From Isoperla grammatica (lineage: Eukaryota > Arthropoda > Insecta > Plecoptera > Perlodidae), in NCBI GenBank assembly GCA_945910005.1, contig OX246737.1, positions 76,101,665 through 76,165,664 of the forward strand: DNA of 64,000 nucleotides, written 5' to 3'. Under the pieces are notes generated by a model that saw nothing but the letters and a program-made list of their open reading frames with translations, was not told the origin of the DNA and did not search any database. Both the position numbers and the translations under genes were made by a program. Of the stretch, positions 44,101 to 56,424 are shown piece after piece (position 1 is the first letter of the stretch; each line of letters opens with the position of its first letter).

Positions 44101-44642
44101 TCTCGAGGGTTCGAAGTCCGCCACACGTCTTGAAAATTCTCTTTGGACAGGATGGTAGCCAGGCGCTGCGCTAGACTTCGACGATTTTCCACACAGCCGG
44201 AACGATCAAGTGGGTCAATGGTAAGGTTCCAATCTCCCCCCAATATAACCACATGGCTATGATGAACACTGGAGAGATACCTGTCGAGTGAAAGCAGCAC
44301 CGGTACAGCGATGTTGTTGTCATGGGGTAGATAAACATTAACCAGGTGGCATTGTCGTACGTCCAATTGAACCTGAGCACATTGCGCATAGCCGGGAACA
44401 AGAATGTTTGTAGAGTCGAACGGCGTTTTTGACGCTATCAAAGTGCCACTGCTGTTCTGGACATCCGAGTTTATTGCAAAGTTGTAGGTTTTGTTTAAAA
44501 ATTCGTAAGTAGGGGAAGAGGAAAGGTTTGTTTCTTGAATAAAAAATACGTCAGATCGTAGTCTACGGAGGAAATTTGTAAGAGCGATTTGTTTCATGTC
44601 ACTTTTCATACCACGTATGTTTAAGGACATAAAATTGACCAT
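41190..44642 (-). pseudogene. LINE copy 2 ORF2: endonuclease-reverse transcriptase, broken
   Basis: Same domains as copy 1: [35 protein letters not shown] (Phe where copy 1 has Ile), LDQTSAFDRVEH, YADDAYIFL. The endonuclease-to-RT linker is open here (YNLKSKSNLSEQEC). Lesions differ from copy 1: a 31 bp insertion-plus-duplication at 43578-43608, a one-base deletion near 43368, and a TAG at 41564-41562 replacing a Trp codon in the C-terminal zinc knuckle. Because the lesions do not overlap with those of copy 1, each copy decayed separately after insertion. Confidence 0.9.
43578..43608. mobile_element. 25 bp palindromic insertion with 6 bp duplication
   Basis: Copy 1 reads GGCAGTGGCGTGGGCTTCC at the matching site. 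Copy 2 has 31 extra bases: a T, then a 24 bp hairpin (CATTGGGTTT, loop AAAT, AAACCCAATG), then a second GTGGCG. The duplicated hexamer GTGGCG flanks the insert (43572-43577 and 43603-43608). Confidence 0.85.
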
Positions 44643-44686
44643 TTTGAAAGGAGATTAAGAATTTGTTTGGGGTCTATCTCACTTCG

Positions 44687-44862
<176 letters not shown>

Positions 44863-45156
44863 TTATTTCTTCTATAGACATGACACAATACATTGCATGG
44901 TCTAAATCTCTTCCGAGATGTGCGAAGAGCGGTATAATAGGCCTAAAATAACCATAGTTTTCTTCAGGCCTAGTATACCTGGAGCATTGCGATAAGAAAT
45001 GCTAACAATTCATACTCAATTGTTGATATAACTGAATAACCTCGTTAACTACAGTAATATTATACAGAAAGAATCAAATTGACTAACTAGAGGACATTAA
45101 CTAACTTATCTAGTTATATATATAAATATAATAATACAATACAAGTGTGTTACTGA
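44863..45156. other. Unassigned sequence after the GATA array
   Basis: AT-rich, no recognisable feature. TTTATTTCTTCTATAGACATG at the junction might be another retroelement end, but nothing confirms it. Confidence 0.35.
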
Positions 45157-45158
45157 TA

Positions 45159-45500
45159 TAGTCGTAGACCCCAGACGAGCATCCTAACCCAAATCGCCCG
45201 TGCGGAATAAGTGGGTCTGTCTCCTCTACCTGACAGACCATGCCTTACACAGTTGCCAATACTTGAAATGTTTTTTTTTTAGATGATGACCACTATTGAG
45301 ATAGATTTGAATGCTCATTGTGTCACACCCCCAATCCACCTTTGAAAGAAAGTTTGAAAATACACCTGTAACGACATCGACTTGGCAACATCGGAAAATG
45401 CCATCCGGCAGCGAAATAACATCTCCTAAGTGGTTGCTCTTTTGTCAAATAATCGCCTTTTGTTGGAAGGGTTTGGATGTCTGTCTGGGGTCTACGACTA
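45159..45500. mobile_element. 342 bp TIR element, TA target site
   Basis: TA|TAGTCGTAGACCCCAGAC at the left and GTCTGGGGTCTACGACTA|TA at the right give perfect 18 bp inverted ends flanked by TA. Similarity continues inward (CATCC, AACCC). The TA duplication would fit Tc1/mariner-like MITEs, but the ends are not diagnostic. No transposase. Confidence 0.75.
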
Positions 45501-45831
45501 TACCTGAGTACCTACTTAGAAACATATTGGTACTACTGTATATAAGCTTCAGCCTATAATATGTCAACATTACATTTACAATAGTAACATTTACAAATGA
45601 ATTAATCAAATTAACTAGTGGGCATTCACTAATACAATTTAAACGCTGAGCACAACTTAAAACATAATACAGAATTGAAGAAAAAGAAGTGATTGAGCTC
45701 ACTCTTATACTTGCTTCATCAAACAATCGACGGATGTACATTTTGAATACACCCTATTGGCGGGCATTTTGTATTTTGCGTGTATCTCTTACACGCCAAA
45801 TATTTTAGTTTGGCACCATAAAATTTTTATT

Positions 45832-46218
45832 TTTTAAACAACACATTTCTTATTTCTTAAACAACACATCCCAAGAGGGTTCACTAGCCCTAGGGATGGT
45901 TGACCCCCAGTCTTATTTCTTTAATAACACATCCTAGGAGGGTACATGAGCCCTAGGGATGGTTGACCCCCAGTCTTATTTCTTAAACAACACATCCCAG
46001 GAGGGGACATGAGCCCTAGGGATGGTTGACCCCCATCAGTCTTATTTCTTAAATAACACATCCCAGGAGGGTACATGAGCCCTAGGGATGGTTGACCCCC
46101 AGTCTTATTTCTTAAACAACACATTCCAGGAGGGTACATGAGCCCTAGGGATGGTTGACCCCCAGTCTTTTTTCTTTAATGACACGTCCCAGGAGGGTAC
46201 ATGAGCCCTAGGGATGGG
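45832..46218 (-). repeat. 63 bp minisatellite, small array of about six units
   Basis: Units contain TTATTTCTTAAACAACACAT, CCCAGGAGGGTACATGAG, CCCTAGGGATGGTTGACCCC. This is the same repeat as the array at 54440-56424 but on the opposite strand. Confidence 0.95.
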
Positions 46219-46689
46219 ATTTTTTACAATAAGAATTTCAAGTTGATCATTTGAAATAACTGATCTACAGAACAGAGCTTTATCAGTCAAGAAAAGTTGA
46301 CCTAAACATGTTAGATTGGTCTGCATTTTTTTTACTTTGGTGCAGGACACGTTGTTTTGAGACAACGCAAAGTCTACACTTTTTAGACTAGGTCTTTGTG
46401 ATTCCACTTGAACTTTTACATTCACTTTATCGTCATTATTGGGTGAAATTGGTTCTGCGCTGTTTTGAGAATAACTGTTTAACACGGTAGGAGTGTTACT
46501 ACAAGGTTCGAGGTTTCGACGTGTTTAATTTATGTTTAGCGCCAATTTACACACGCGAATTATTGCCAACATAAACACTTAATTTTCTTCGTTTAGGGGC
46601 ATTGCCGGCAGTTACAAGAAGTGCGCGCTCTTATTCATTTCGCTTTTGCCGCCCAATCTTATGCTTGTATTACAGTGTCATCAGCAAAG
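46219..46689. other. Unassigned
   Basis: The minus-strand frame ending at 46105 crosses from the minisatellite into this sequence and shows no domain. Confidence 0.35.
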
Positions 46690-48010
46690 GTGACAATTTA
46701 ACATTTTAACTTAGAATTACATAAACCTTTTATATATACTGTAAATAGAAGTGGTCCTAGAACTGTTCCTTGGGGAACGCCAAACTCAATGATTTAGGAG
46801 CTACTGAAGGTATCGTTGATTTTCACAACTTGCTCTCTGTTATTTAAGTAACTTTTTATTAGTTGTAGAGCTACACCTCGGATGCCATATTTTTCCAGTT
46901 TTGTCAAAAGTTTCTTGTGTGATACGGTATCAAAAGCTTTAGCTAGATCTAGAAAGACGGCTAAAGATTACATCCCATTGTCTAACTGTGATGTGACGAT
47001 TTCAGTTAATGTGTGAATAGCGTGTTGTGAGTTTAATTTTTTCCTAAATCCAAATTGGTTGGGTGATATTATTTTATTGGTTTCAAAATATTCGTCCAGT
47101 CGTTTTTTTTGTATTTTTTGTGTATTTTTGCAAAGTTGCTAATAAAAGATATTGGCCTGTAGTTACTAATTGCAGTATTGTCGCCTTTTTATGAATTGGA
47201 ATTATTATTGATTTTTTAAAGATGTTTGGAAATATTCCTGTGGTAAAGCTTAAGTCTATGATGTATTTGAGAGGTTGAACTATGTGACATTTTATTGCTT
47301 GATTATTTTTGTGTTTATAAGGTCGGGCCCTGAGGCAGAGTCTGTTTTTAGCTAATTGATATTTATTATTATTTCTTCATTAACTGTTGGACTGAGAAAT
47401 ATTGACGCGTTTTGACGATGTACAGGAAAGTCATCTGCGTTTAGACGGTTGGAAGATGATGGCTTTTTTAGTAGTATGTATTCAGCTAATCCTTTTCCTT
47501 TCTTATTAAAGTAGTTTATGAATGTTTCTGCTACTATTCGGGTATTACTCTGTACTTACAATATCATTTTATCATTATTTTGTCTATAATATAAGATTTT
47601 GCTCTTTGATTGCTTGTTGCTTTATTGATGATTTTCCACACTTTTTTAATATCTTTATTTGCATCTGCGTTTTTATTTTTGTAGTAATCGTTCTAAGTTG
47701 ACTGTATTAACCTATTAAAGTGATTCTGATTTCTGTATTATTTGTAAGAAGATTGAGATTCGACATTGTTAGGATTTTTTAGGACTTGCTTACTCATTCG
47801 ATTTCTGTGCTTAATAGACTGTATAAGTCCTAATGTTATCCATGGTTTTAGTTTTTTAGTTTTATTATTTGTTTTGATTGAGTTTGTCGAAGAGCTGAGC
47901 TTCGTGTAAGTTTTAATTTTGTCAATAAATGTATCTGTGGCTTTTTCGATGTTTTTTTCATTTAGCACTGATTCCCGTGTTTCGTTTTTAAGAAAGTCAT
48001 CAAGTTGCAA
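46690..48010 (-). pseudogene. Decayed second-type LINE reverse transcriptase
   Basis: Minus-strand translation in pieces gives KPWITLGLIQSIKHRNRMSK (about 47840-47760, the linker upstream of RT in Jockey/CR1/RTE-type elements), then PIHKKG-like and NYRPIS-like traces, [13 protein letters not shown] (about 46950), GVPQGTVLGPLLF (about 46770), and an ADDT-like remnant. Many stops and frame changes. The GVPQG and AKAFDTV wording separates it from the Tx1-type element at 35-45 kb. Non-functional. Confidence 0.8.
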
Positions 48011-49540
48011 GAAATTCAGAAGCTAAATCAAATGTTAGTTTGCCAAATTGTTCTATGCGATAACGGTTTCGACCAATAATATCGTAAGTTATTATTGCTC
48101 TATAAAGCTCCATTTATAAAATTATTGCCTGTTTTCAAATATCTGCCATAAAATATGACACAGAAAATTAAAATGTTACGAAAGTTTAAACTTGGGAGTT
48201 AAATTTGGATTTAAATTCTGAAAATGTTCTACAATAGAATAATGCATATTATGTTTTGGTAAACTGAGGTGACTTTGACCCAATTTCAACGATTTTTGTT
48301 ACATAAATTCGTTAATATCTAATAAAAAAATAACAAAACTACGATCTTAAGGGCGAAGGTGATAATTCTAAATAAAAATATACGAAGATGTAACAGACGT
48401 GTAAATTGGTAGATAGACAGTGATGTATAACTATTTAAAAAAAATCCAGTTGGGTTCACAAAATAGGGGTAAATTCTTAGAGCGTTCGGAAGGAGGGGTT
48501 TTACCTGTTTTCTCTGCCGTGAACAGATGTTTGGCAGTAAACTGATTACTCGAAAACTAATAATGGGATGTTCATAAATTTACACCTACTTATAGAGAAA
48601 TATTAGATCTAGGCAACGTTAAACGAATATTCATGAAAAGTGAAACCACAAATTTGATAAAAAATATTGAAAATGTTGCTTTTGTCAAAATTGTTGACTT
48701 TTCTTTGTAACTTTGATTACAGCTTGTGGGTGTTTGACGTGAGCTAGAATAAAAATCGATTTTGTGCTGCCTAGAAAATATTGTTGGTAATAGGGAAATA
48801 AATTCTTGCACACATGATGATAAAAATAAAGTGTTATATCGGTTTACTCCCACATGTCTGCACTTCCTCAAATATGACAGTTTACGCGAGGTTTTTCGCC
48901 ACCGAGTTCAAGACTTTGCCACAGATAGCTCCACGGTAGTTCGTTCTCACCAAACAAAAGATGAAGGTCCCCCCTCCCAACAGACCGTTACTAATTTGCG
49001 GTGGCTACCTGCATCTCAAGGGTTGCGAGACACAGTGGGACTCCATGAAAAAGGATGAATATTAATTGGGTGTCGTAACATGATTAATTTATTTTCGATT
49101 TTGAAAATGAAACTAATACTGATCTCAATATCTCGTCGAGACGGTAACAAAACTTTTTGAAATTTTGTTGTAGCTCAAAATCAAGTAGGTGAGTGTTTGT
49201 GCGATGTTCTTTCGTGTTTTTTTTTTTTTTTACATCCAAGCCACCTCTACCTACATTCGCCTGATATGTGTTCGATTATTAGCGGGGTTTGTTTTTTATG
49301 TTCTGGTTTTTACTATTATTCTTACATAGTCACAGAGGTTTATAAATGGGGGGGGGGGGGGCACAATTATTTTCGGGACACTTGAAGAAGGCATCAATGG
49401 GGGGGGGGGGGGGGGAGAGAGAATGCCCCCCACATAATAGCACAACATGCAATATAAAAACGTGAGTAAGTGTAAATTTTAGGAGTAAGATTTTCTCTTG
49501 ATTGGGATAGTTTCACAGAATTCTTTGTGGATAAAACAAT
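48011..49540. other. No gene recognised
   Basis: AT-rich DNA with G homopolymers at about 49349-49361 and 49399-49416. Open frames under 100 codons without domains. Confidence 0.45.
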
Positions 49541-49544
49541 GTAT

Positions 49545-49775
49545 TTTTAGTCTACCCGCTTAGTTACATTATTAAGTACTGATTTTCAGTGTTATCAGTA
49601 AATAGTATTTATTATGTGCTTTGTTGCCTTGACGGCTACTAAGCCACCTTTTACATGAACACGAGTATTAAAAGTCAAGTTCCGAACATAAAAAAACCCT
49701 TCCCGAACCAGGAATCGAACTCTGGATATTCTGCATTGGAAGCAAAAATAAACCAACTGTTATTATGAATATATA
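49545..49775 (-). mobile_element. tRNA-derived SINE copy
   Basis: On the minus strand: TTCCAATGCAGAATATCCAG, B box GAGTTCGATTCCTGG, then AAAAGGTGGCTTAGTAGCCG, AAAGCACATAATAAATAC and a tail ending GGGTAGACTA. Same family as 3252, 6541 and 19098. Confidence 0.75.
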
Positions 49776-51376
49776 CTATTGCAATAAAATCATTGATATA
49801 CTCGGAAAGAAGTGGTTAGTCGCAAAGTCAAAATCTGGGCGGTAGGGAACAGGCGTTAAGTTAGGCTGGTTAGCTGAAACCCGCCTTCAAATGGGGCTTA
49901 TCACAATGTCTAATGGCAACACTATCCACAAATACGTGTATCATTTGGCGGGTCATTTGAGTGCTTTTCAAAAAGTCTTTCGGACGCCGGGATAGAATCT
50001 ATGAAAACGGACTGTCGCGGAGAATCCGAGACGTATATGGTCACCTTGAAATAAATGAACTTATGATGTTATTATCACGTTTTTGATATCTTTAAAATTG
50101 TTCATGATTGAATTATTTTTGTCAACAATTAATTGGGAATTGTGTTCATTTTGTTAGTGGTGATAGGCTACTTATGGTCAAAATAATAGATGCCCCCTCT
50201 AGCCTCATTGTGATAAAAAGAAGAAAGAAAAAGACCCCCCCCCCCCCGCCCCTGCCCCGCGTACGTCTATGACGCTCACACACGGCGTTTTACTTCCAAC
50301 ATCGCCGTATGTATTTTGGTATTTTGGATTTTAAAAACTAATTTAATATTTTTAGATGGTCTGTATTGAACGAGTTCATATTTCAATAAAAAAAATTAAA
50401 AGAAATAAAAATAAGGAATCGCATTACATTTACGAATTTCTATTGTCAAGATAAGTATGTATCATCGTAATAACTTGTTTTGTGAAATTGACTTCCAGTG
50501 CTTTTAAATTGGACCGTGTCAAAAGAACGCATTCCTAGAAATATACAGATCGCGTCTGCTATGTAGACAGATAAGAGAAAAATAGCTCTGGAAGAGGGCA
50601 AAGTAATAACATCGGTGTATCAGTATGCGAGATTAGGAAACCCAATAAATGAGGGGTGGAGGGGGTGTTTCAATAGTAGAAACGTAAAATTGTTGTGGAA
50701 AATCTAAAATTGTTGTGTGCCTTGTGACAGTTCAGGCGTGTATATTGTTGTACAGTATTAATTGTGGTGACGTACTGTTCGGCCACCCTCGGCTTCGGTT
50801 ACTGTGTGTACTGTGTATATATTGGCCTAGTGACAGTTCAGGCGTGTATATTGTGGTACAGTGTTCGTGGTAACGTACTGTTAGACGCTTGTGCTACAGG
50901 ATTATCATCGCTTGAGTCCAGTAACTAATTTCTTGATTGCTGAATTGCATTTGGTAAGCTCACAAAATAAGTCCTGCTTATGCTGAAATGTATTATATGA
51001 TACTGTAGTATAGGTCTACTCGAGCTAGATATAGAATTAAATTGTATGTAGGAAACTTGCCATAGGAGAACTTTCTGTATTCAGGTGACTAAATGAGACA
51101 TAAGGTTTGATAATAGTGGGGAGGCCATATCCAAATTCTCTATCTGTACGACTCAATCCCAGTATTCGCCATTTCTTTGGCTATCAGAAAACGCTTGTAA
51201 TTACCCTCTAGTCAAGATTGCTGGGCGCAGGTATCGAAGCGGTGACCACGTGAAGAGTACCGTGTGAAACGCGTAAGCCTGCTATATTAGTTAAAATAAT
51301 AAGTATGCTAGTCTACAAATGTGTATTGAAAAGTTTCCAGATATATTGGCAATAAATACAAATAATTGTAATAACA
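49776..51376. other. Mostly unassigned, one short tandem duplication
   Basis: GTGACAGTTCAGGCGTGTAT occurs at about 50726 and 50830, each followed by ATTGT.GTACAGT and GTACTGTT, an about 105 bp tandem duplication. A C homopolymer lies at about 50236. A poor tRNA-like patch (GGTATCGAAGCGGTGACC) lies at about 51229. No gene. Confidence 0.45.
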
Positions 51377-51402
51377 ATAATAATAATAATCATATTATTA
51401 TT

Positions 51403-51454
<52 letters not shown>

Positions 51455-51470
51455 GTAATAATAATGAAAA
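51377..51470. repeat. (AAT)n microsatellite with a short palindrome
   Basis: AAT units, an ATTATTATTATT switch near 51395, then AAT units to about 51470 with a few variants. Confidence 0.95.
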
Positions 51471-51544
51471 TAATAATGATAATGATGTAACAGTACCCAC
51501 GCCCTCTTACTACACGGGTTGGCCTAGCTCAGCCGGGAAATAAA

Positions 51545-52140
51545 CCAACACTTAGAAATTTGAGTTGTACTATTAAATTATATTGTATCACATAGACAAC
51601 GAATGCTCACAGTAAATAACTTGTCACAAATAGGTTTACAGACAGTACCAGCTCCAGTTATAGGTGAATCCTTCTTCTAACCTTGGTTTCTCAAGCAGGC
51701 GTCCATGGTAGGATTTCAAAGATGTCCTTCATGGTAGGTTGAATTCAGTGGTGGATCGTGTGTAACCGACGCTTCGAAAATCACCGTCCCATTTAACGGG
51801 GCAGGCGTAGTTGACGTCTGGGTAATACTAGTTTGGATAACTAGAGAAATCGTAAGGCTCAAAGACTCGAGTTCTTGAAGTTATTCCGTGTAGCTTTCAA
51901 CACCACATCCTCTCTCTAGGCTTACTTTTCCACCATCCTCTTCTGTATTGTCCTTAGTTACCAGTCAACAACCGTTGCTATGCAATGTAACAATGCAAGT
52001 TCTTTATTGATATTACCAAAGCTCTCTACAAATTCACATGTGCACAAAGTCACTGCATTCTAAGCACAGCCTAGTGGATAATGCACAAACTCACTGCACT
52101 CTAAGCACAGCCTAGTAGATAATGCATATAGACGGTACTT
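51545..52140. other. Unassigned, with a 41 bp tandem duplication
   Basis: CTAAGCACAGCCTAGTGGAT and CTAAGCACAGCCTAGTAGAT near 52060 and 52101 mark a short tandem duplication. Nothing else recognised. Confidence 0.4.
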
Positions 52141-52164
52141 TACAATGATAGTTATTATAATAAT

Positions 52165-52450
<286 letters not shown>

Positions 52451-52451
52451 T

Positions 52452-52648
52452 GCTGGGATGAGTACAAATCGGCCACGACCGTACATAGCATCAACAGTTT
52501 GGTTTGAAAAAAATAATATGGACAATGATATATTTAATTAGTTCTAAGTAGATTTTAATAAGGTAAACACATGGAAATACTTGACATTTGTGTCCGTACA
52601 ACATGTTAACGCCGGTTTTGACCGAGTTTGTATGTATTGCGACAATAA

Positions 52649-52650
<2 letters not shown>
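52452..52650 (+). mobile_element. 5'-truncated LINE 3' end, AAT on both sides
   Basis: From GCTGGGATGAGTACAAATCG to GTTTGTATGTATTGCGACAA it matches the 3' UTR of the LINE end at 62618-63240 almost base for base. It starts inside AAT repeats (52165-52450) and ends at AAT repeats (52651-52681). Confidence 0.8.
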
Positions 52651-52681
<31 letters not shown>

Positions 52682-52910
52682 CACAACTAAGGAGGCGCAA
52701 AAGAAAACCAAATACAAAGACTTACAAATTGAAACCCAGAGAATGTGGGGGATGCGGACAAAGGTAATCCCGATCATAATTGGAGCGACAGGTGCCATCA
52801 GCAAAACATTTCAAAATTATTTAGAAGATATACCAGGACAACATAACACAAGGGAACTACAGAAGACAGCCATTCTGGGTACTGCTCGCATTTTGAGAAA
52901 GGTTCTATAA
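52682..52910 (+). pseudogene. LINE C-terminal (RLE-region) fragment
   Basis: Open to TAA at 52910. It encodes KEAQKKTKYKDLQIETQRMW, KVIPIIIGATGAISKTFQNY and a terminal LQKTAILGTARILRKVL. This type of end (I-VP-IIGA-G-ISK ... AILGTA-ILRKVL) is familiar from the extreme C-terminus of RLE-bearing non-LTR retrotransposon proteins. The fragment lacks the PD motif and all of the RT because of 5' truncation, so it is not a functional gene. Confidence 0.7.
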
Positions 52911-52980
52911 TATTTTGATATCAGTTTTTATATTGAAGTCTTTATGTTATGTTTATATAATTGTTTTATGTAGAATTTAT

Positions 52981-53071
52981 GACATTGCGTGGTCCTGCGA
53001 TGCGGTGCGGGTGTTTTGGGTTGGCCCGGGTTCGTACTGCGTCGCACCGCAGGGCCACGCGGTGTCATGAA
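52981..53071 (+). other. 30 bp-stem hairpin in the LINE 3' UTR
   Basis: GACATTGCGTGGTCCTGCGA with TGCGGTGCGG pairs with CGTCGCACCGCAGGGCCACG and CGGTGTCATGA around a GTTTTGGGTTGG loop region. G-T pairs at mismatched sites would be stable in RNA, which suggests an RNA structure rather than a DNA palindrome. Confidence 0.6.
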
Positions 53072-53266
53072 TTCAACTATATTTGATTTATGTGTAATAT
53101 AATAATCTTTGTGATATGTAAAATCTTTTTAAAATGTAATTATTTTTGTAATGTGTAAAATCTTTGTAATGTCATTTTTTATACTGTGTGGTTGCAGCAC
53201 CTAAGAGGTGAGGATCACCTTTGGTGCTGTAGACTAATAATGTACCTGCCATCTGGTGATGTGATA

Positions 53267-53430
<164 letters not shown>

Positions 53431-54439
53431 TAATACCATCGACAACTGCTAAAGAATAAAGTAGAATTATTACAAGCACGCGTGGAACAGTACTTACCGC
53501 TTTACAAATATCTTATTTATTATGATTTGTTTGCCTGGCGATGAAGGAGGAAAAGATTTATGAAATACGAAAATGTTGTTCTGGTCCGTCTTTAGAAATG
53601 ATAATTGGGATGTTAGGTCAGTGGAGCGCGATGACTGTCGCCATGCCAGGTAGACTGGACAGGTTTTGTCCTGATCGTACGTGTAGGCTAGGGGGGAGGG
53701 GGCAGATATGAGGAGTGCGTTGGCTCAAGGTCAGTAAAGTAGTACTATTACTTTACCGACCCTAACGGTGGCTACTTCCAATAGGCACCGAGATTGGCCA
53801 CTGATGGCGCTAGTGAAAACGAATGAAGCGCTGCAAGTGGCAAAGTCGCGCAACAACCTGCTGAAGCAGCGTCGTTCTTCCTACGTCAATAAAGGGAAAT
53901 TGTGAAAATTGTTTAATTAAATATGGGTTTTAAAATTTTCGCGCAGATTATGAATCCCATCAGTAAATCTTAAAAAGGCAAGCCACCATTTTAATCAGGA
54001 CACGTTTTAGACGTAAAAACAACAAATAACACACAACAAACACAAACAAAACAAGACAATAAAAGCCAAAACAAAAACACAAAACAAAACAACAATACAA
54101 AATAAATACACATCAACAATAAAAACGAAACAAACTCCAAACAAAAAACAAGGTATATCACAATAATATCCAGCACTATTTTCAACCGCGGAATGAAATC
54201 TTCAGCAGTTTGTTGCTAAATTTGGCCACATACAGCGCTGTATGTACTAACACACGGTGCCTATAGTCACCGCAGAAATTGACAGCGCCCTTCCATCCAA
54301 AACGGAAGATGTAACAAATGTGAGAATGCCAGAGTAACTTACTCATCAACTGTTTCCCGTTTCGTACGTTGCAAGTTTGCAGGAAGGTTCATTCTATGAA
54401 AATTAACTAGCCGCTAAGGACAGAACTTGGGAAATTCCA
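53431..54439. other. No gene recognised
   Basis: An A/C-rich stretch at 54010-54150 (AACAAAAC-type). No frame with a domain. Confidence 0.45.
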
Positions 54440-56424
54440 TCTCCACGAGGGATACAATCCCTAGGGCTCGTGTACCCTCCTGGAATGTGTTGTTTAAGAA
54501 ATAAGACTGGGGGTCAACCATCCTTAGGGCTCGTGTACCCTCCTGGGATGTGTTGTTTAAGAAATAAGACTGAGGGTCAACCATCCCTAGGGCTCGTGTA
54601 CCCTCCTGGGATGTGTTGTTTAAGAAATAAGACTGAGGGTCAACCATCCCTAGGGCTCGTGTACCCTCCTGGGATGTGTTGTTTAAGAAATAAGACTAAA
54701 GGTCAACCATCCCTAGGGCTCGTGCACTCTCCTGGGATGTGTTGTTTAAGAAATAAGACTGAGGGTCAACCATCCCTAGGGCTCGTGTACCCTCCTGGGA
54801 TGTGTTGTTTAAGAAATAAGACTGGGGGTTAACCATCCCTAGGGCTCGTGTACCTAACTGGGATGTGTTGTTCAAGATATAAGACTGGGGGTCAACCATC
54901 CCTTGGGCGCGTGTACCCTACTGGGATGTGTTGTTCAAGATATAAGACTGGGGGTCAACCATCCCTAGGGCGCGTGTACCCTACTGGGATGTGTTGTTCA
55001 AGATATAAGACTGGGGGTCAACCATCCCTAGGGCGCGTGTACCCTACTGGGATGTGTTGTTCAAGATATAAGACTGGAGGTCAACCATCCCTAGAACTCG
55101 TGTACCCTCCTGTGATGGGTTATATAAGAAATAAGACTGGGGGTGTACCATCCCTAGGGCTTGTGTACCCTCCTGGGATGTGTTGTTTAAGAAGTAAGAC
55201 TGGGGGTCAACCATCCCTAGGGCGCGTGTACCCTCCTGGGATGTGTTGTTTAAGAAATAAGACTGGGGGTCAACCATCCCTAGGGCGCGTGTACCCTCCT
55301 GGGATGTGTTATATAAGAAATAAGACTGGGGGTATACCATCCCTAGGGCTTGTGTACCCTCCTGTGATTGGTTATATAAGAAATAAGACTGGGGGTATAC
55401 CATCCCTAGGGCTTGTGTACCCTCCTGTGATGGGTTATATAAGAAATAAGACTGGGGGTATACCATCCCTAGGGCTCGTGTATCCTCCTGTGATGTGTTA
55501 TATAAGAAATAAGACTGGGGGTATACCATCCCTAGGGCTTGTGTACCCTCCTGAGATGTGTTGTTTAAGAAGTAAGACTGGGGGTCAACCATCCCTAGGG
55601 CGCGTGTACCCTCCTGTGATGGGTTATATAAGAAATAAGACTGAGGGTCAACCATCCCTAGGACTCGTGTCCTGTGATGGGTTATATAAGACATAAGACT
55701 GAGGGTCAACCATCCCTAGGACTCGTGTACCCTCCTGTGATGGGTTATATAAGAAATAAGACTGGGGGTATACCATCCCTAGGGCTTGTGTACCCTCCTG
55801 TGATGGGGTATATAAGAAATAATATTGGGGTCAACCATCCCTAGGGCTTGTGTACCCTCCTGTGATGGGTTATATAATAAATAAGACTGGGGGTATACCA
55901 TAGGGCTTGTGTACCCTCCTGTGATGGGTTATATAAGAAATAAGATTGGGGTCAACCATCCCTAGGGCTTGTGTACCCTCCTGTGATGGGTTATATAAGA
56001 AATAAGACTGGGGGTATACCATCCCTAGGGCTTGTGTACCCTCCTGTGATGGGTTATATAAGAAATAAGACTGGGGGTATACCATCCCTAGGGCTTGTGT
56101 ACCCTCCTGGGATGTGTTGTTTAAGAAGTAAGACTGGGGGTCAACCATCCCTAGGGCACGTGTACCCTCCTGGGATGTGTTGTTTAAGAAATAAGACTGG
56201 GGGTCAACCATCCCTAGGGCGCGTGTACCCTACTGGGATGTGTTGTTCAAGATATAAGGCTGGGGGTCAACCATCCCTAGGGCTGGTGTACCCTCCGGGG
56301 GTGTTGTTTAAGAAAGAAGACTGAGGGTCAACCATCCCTAGGGCTCGTGTACCCTCCTGTGATGTGTTATATGAGAAATAAGACTGGGGGTCAACCATCC
56401 CTAGGGCTCATGTACCCCCTATGG
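54440..56424 (+). repeat. 63 bp minisatellite, about 31 units
   Basis: Period 63 bp (starts at 54467, 54530, 54593 and so on). Main unit: CTAGGGCTCGTGTACCCTCC, TGGGATGTGTTGTTTAAG, AAATAAGACTGGGGGTCAAC. A second type has TGTGATGGGTTATATAAG and GGGTATACC, and a third has ACTGGGATGTGTTGTTCAAG and ATATAAGAC; the types occur in blocks. Since 63 is a multiple of three, one frame on each strand stays open for over 200 codons (21-residue repeats), which is no proof of coding. Same repeat, opposite strand, at 45832-46218. Confidence 0.97.

Larger units (their letters stand above)
41037..44675 (-). mobile_element. Tx1-type non-LTR retrotransposon, copy 2 (5' truncated)
   Basis: Same element as copy 1, very similar by eye. 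Read on the minus strand it begins within the last codons of ORF1 (44675-44655) and runs through ORF2 to the tail, which is GATTT units then GATA units on the plus strand (41037-41075). CACTTCGAG followed by GATA units occurs on both sides (41029 and 44680), which looks like a target-site duplication of at least 25 bp containing the microsatellite. Truncation at the 5' end is usual for target-primed reverse transcription. Confidence 0.9.
52682..53266 (+). mobile_element. 5'-truncated RLE-type LINE end, second subfamily
   Basis: A C-terminal coding fragment (52682-52910), then a 3' UTR with a strong hairpin (52981-53071) and an end CTGGTGATGTGATAAATAAAG running into AAT repeats. Bordered by AAT on both sides. 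The sequence differs from the 62.6 kb subfamily apart from the protein motif. Confidence 0.75.

Noticed and set aside
46105..46485. 126-codon minus-strand frame
   Set aside because: Runs from unassigned DNA into the 63 bp minisatellite; no domain or splice support.
54470..56324. Protein with 21-residue repeats (plus or minus strand)
   Set aside because: Both strands are open because the minisatellite period is 63 bp. No start context, splice sites or non-repeat domain.
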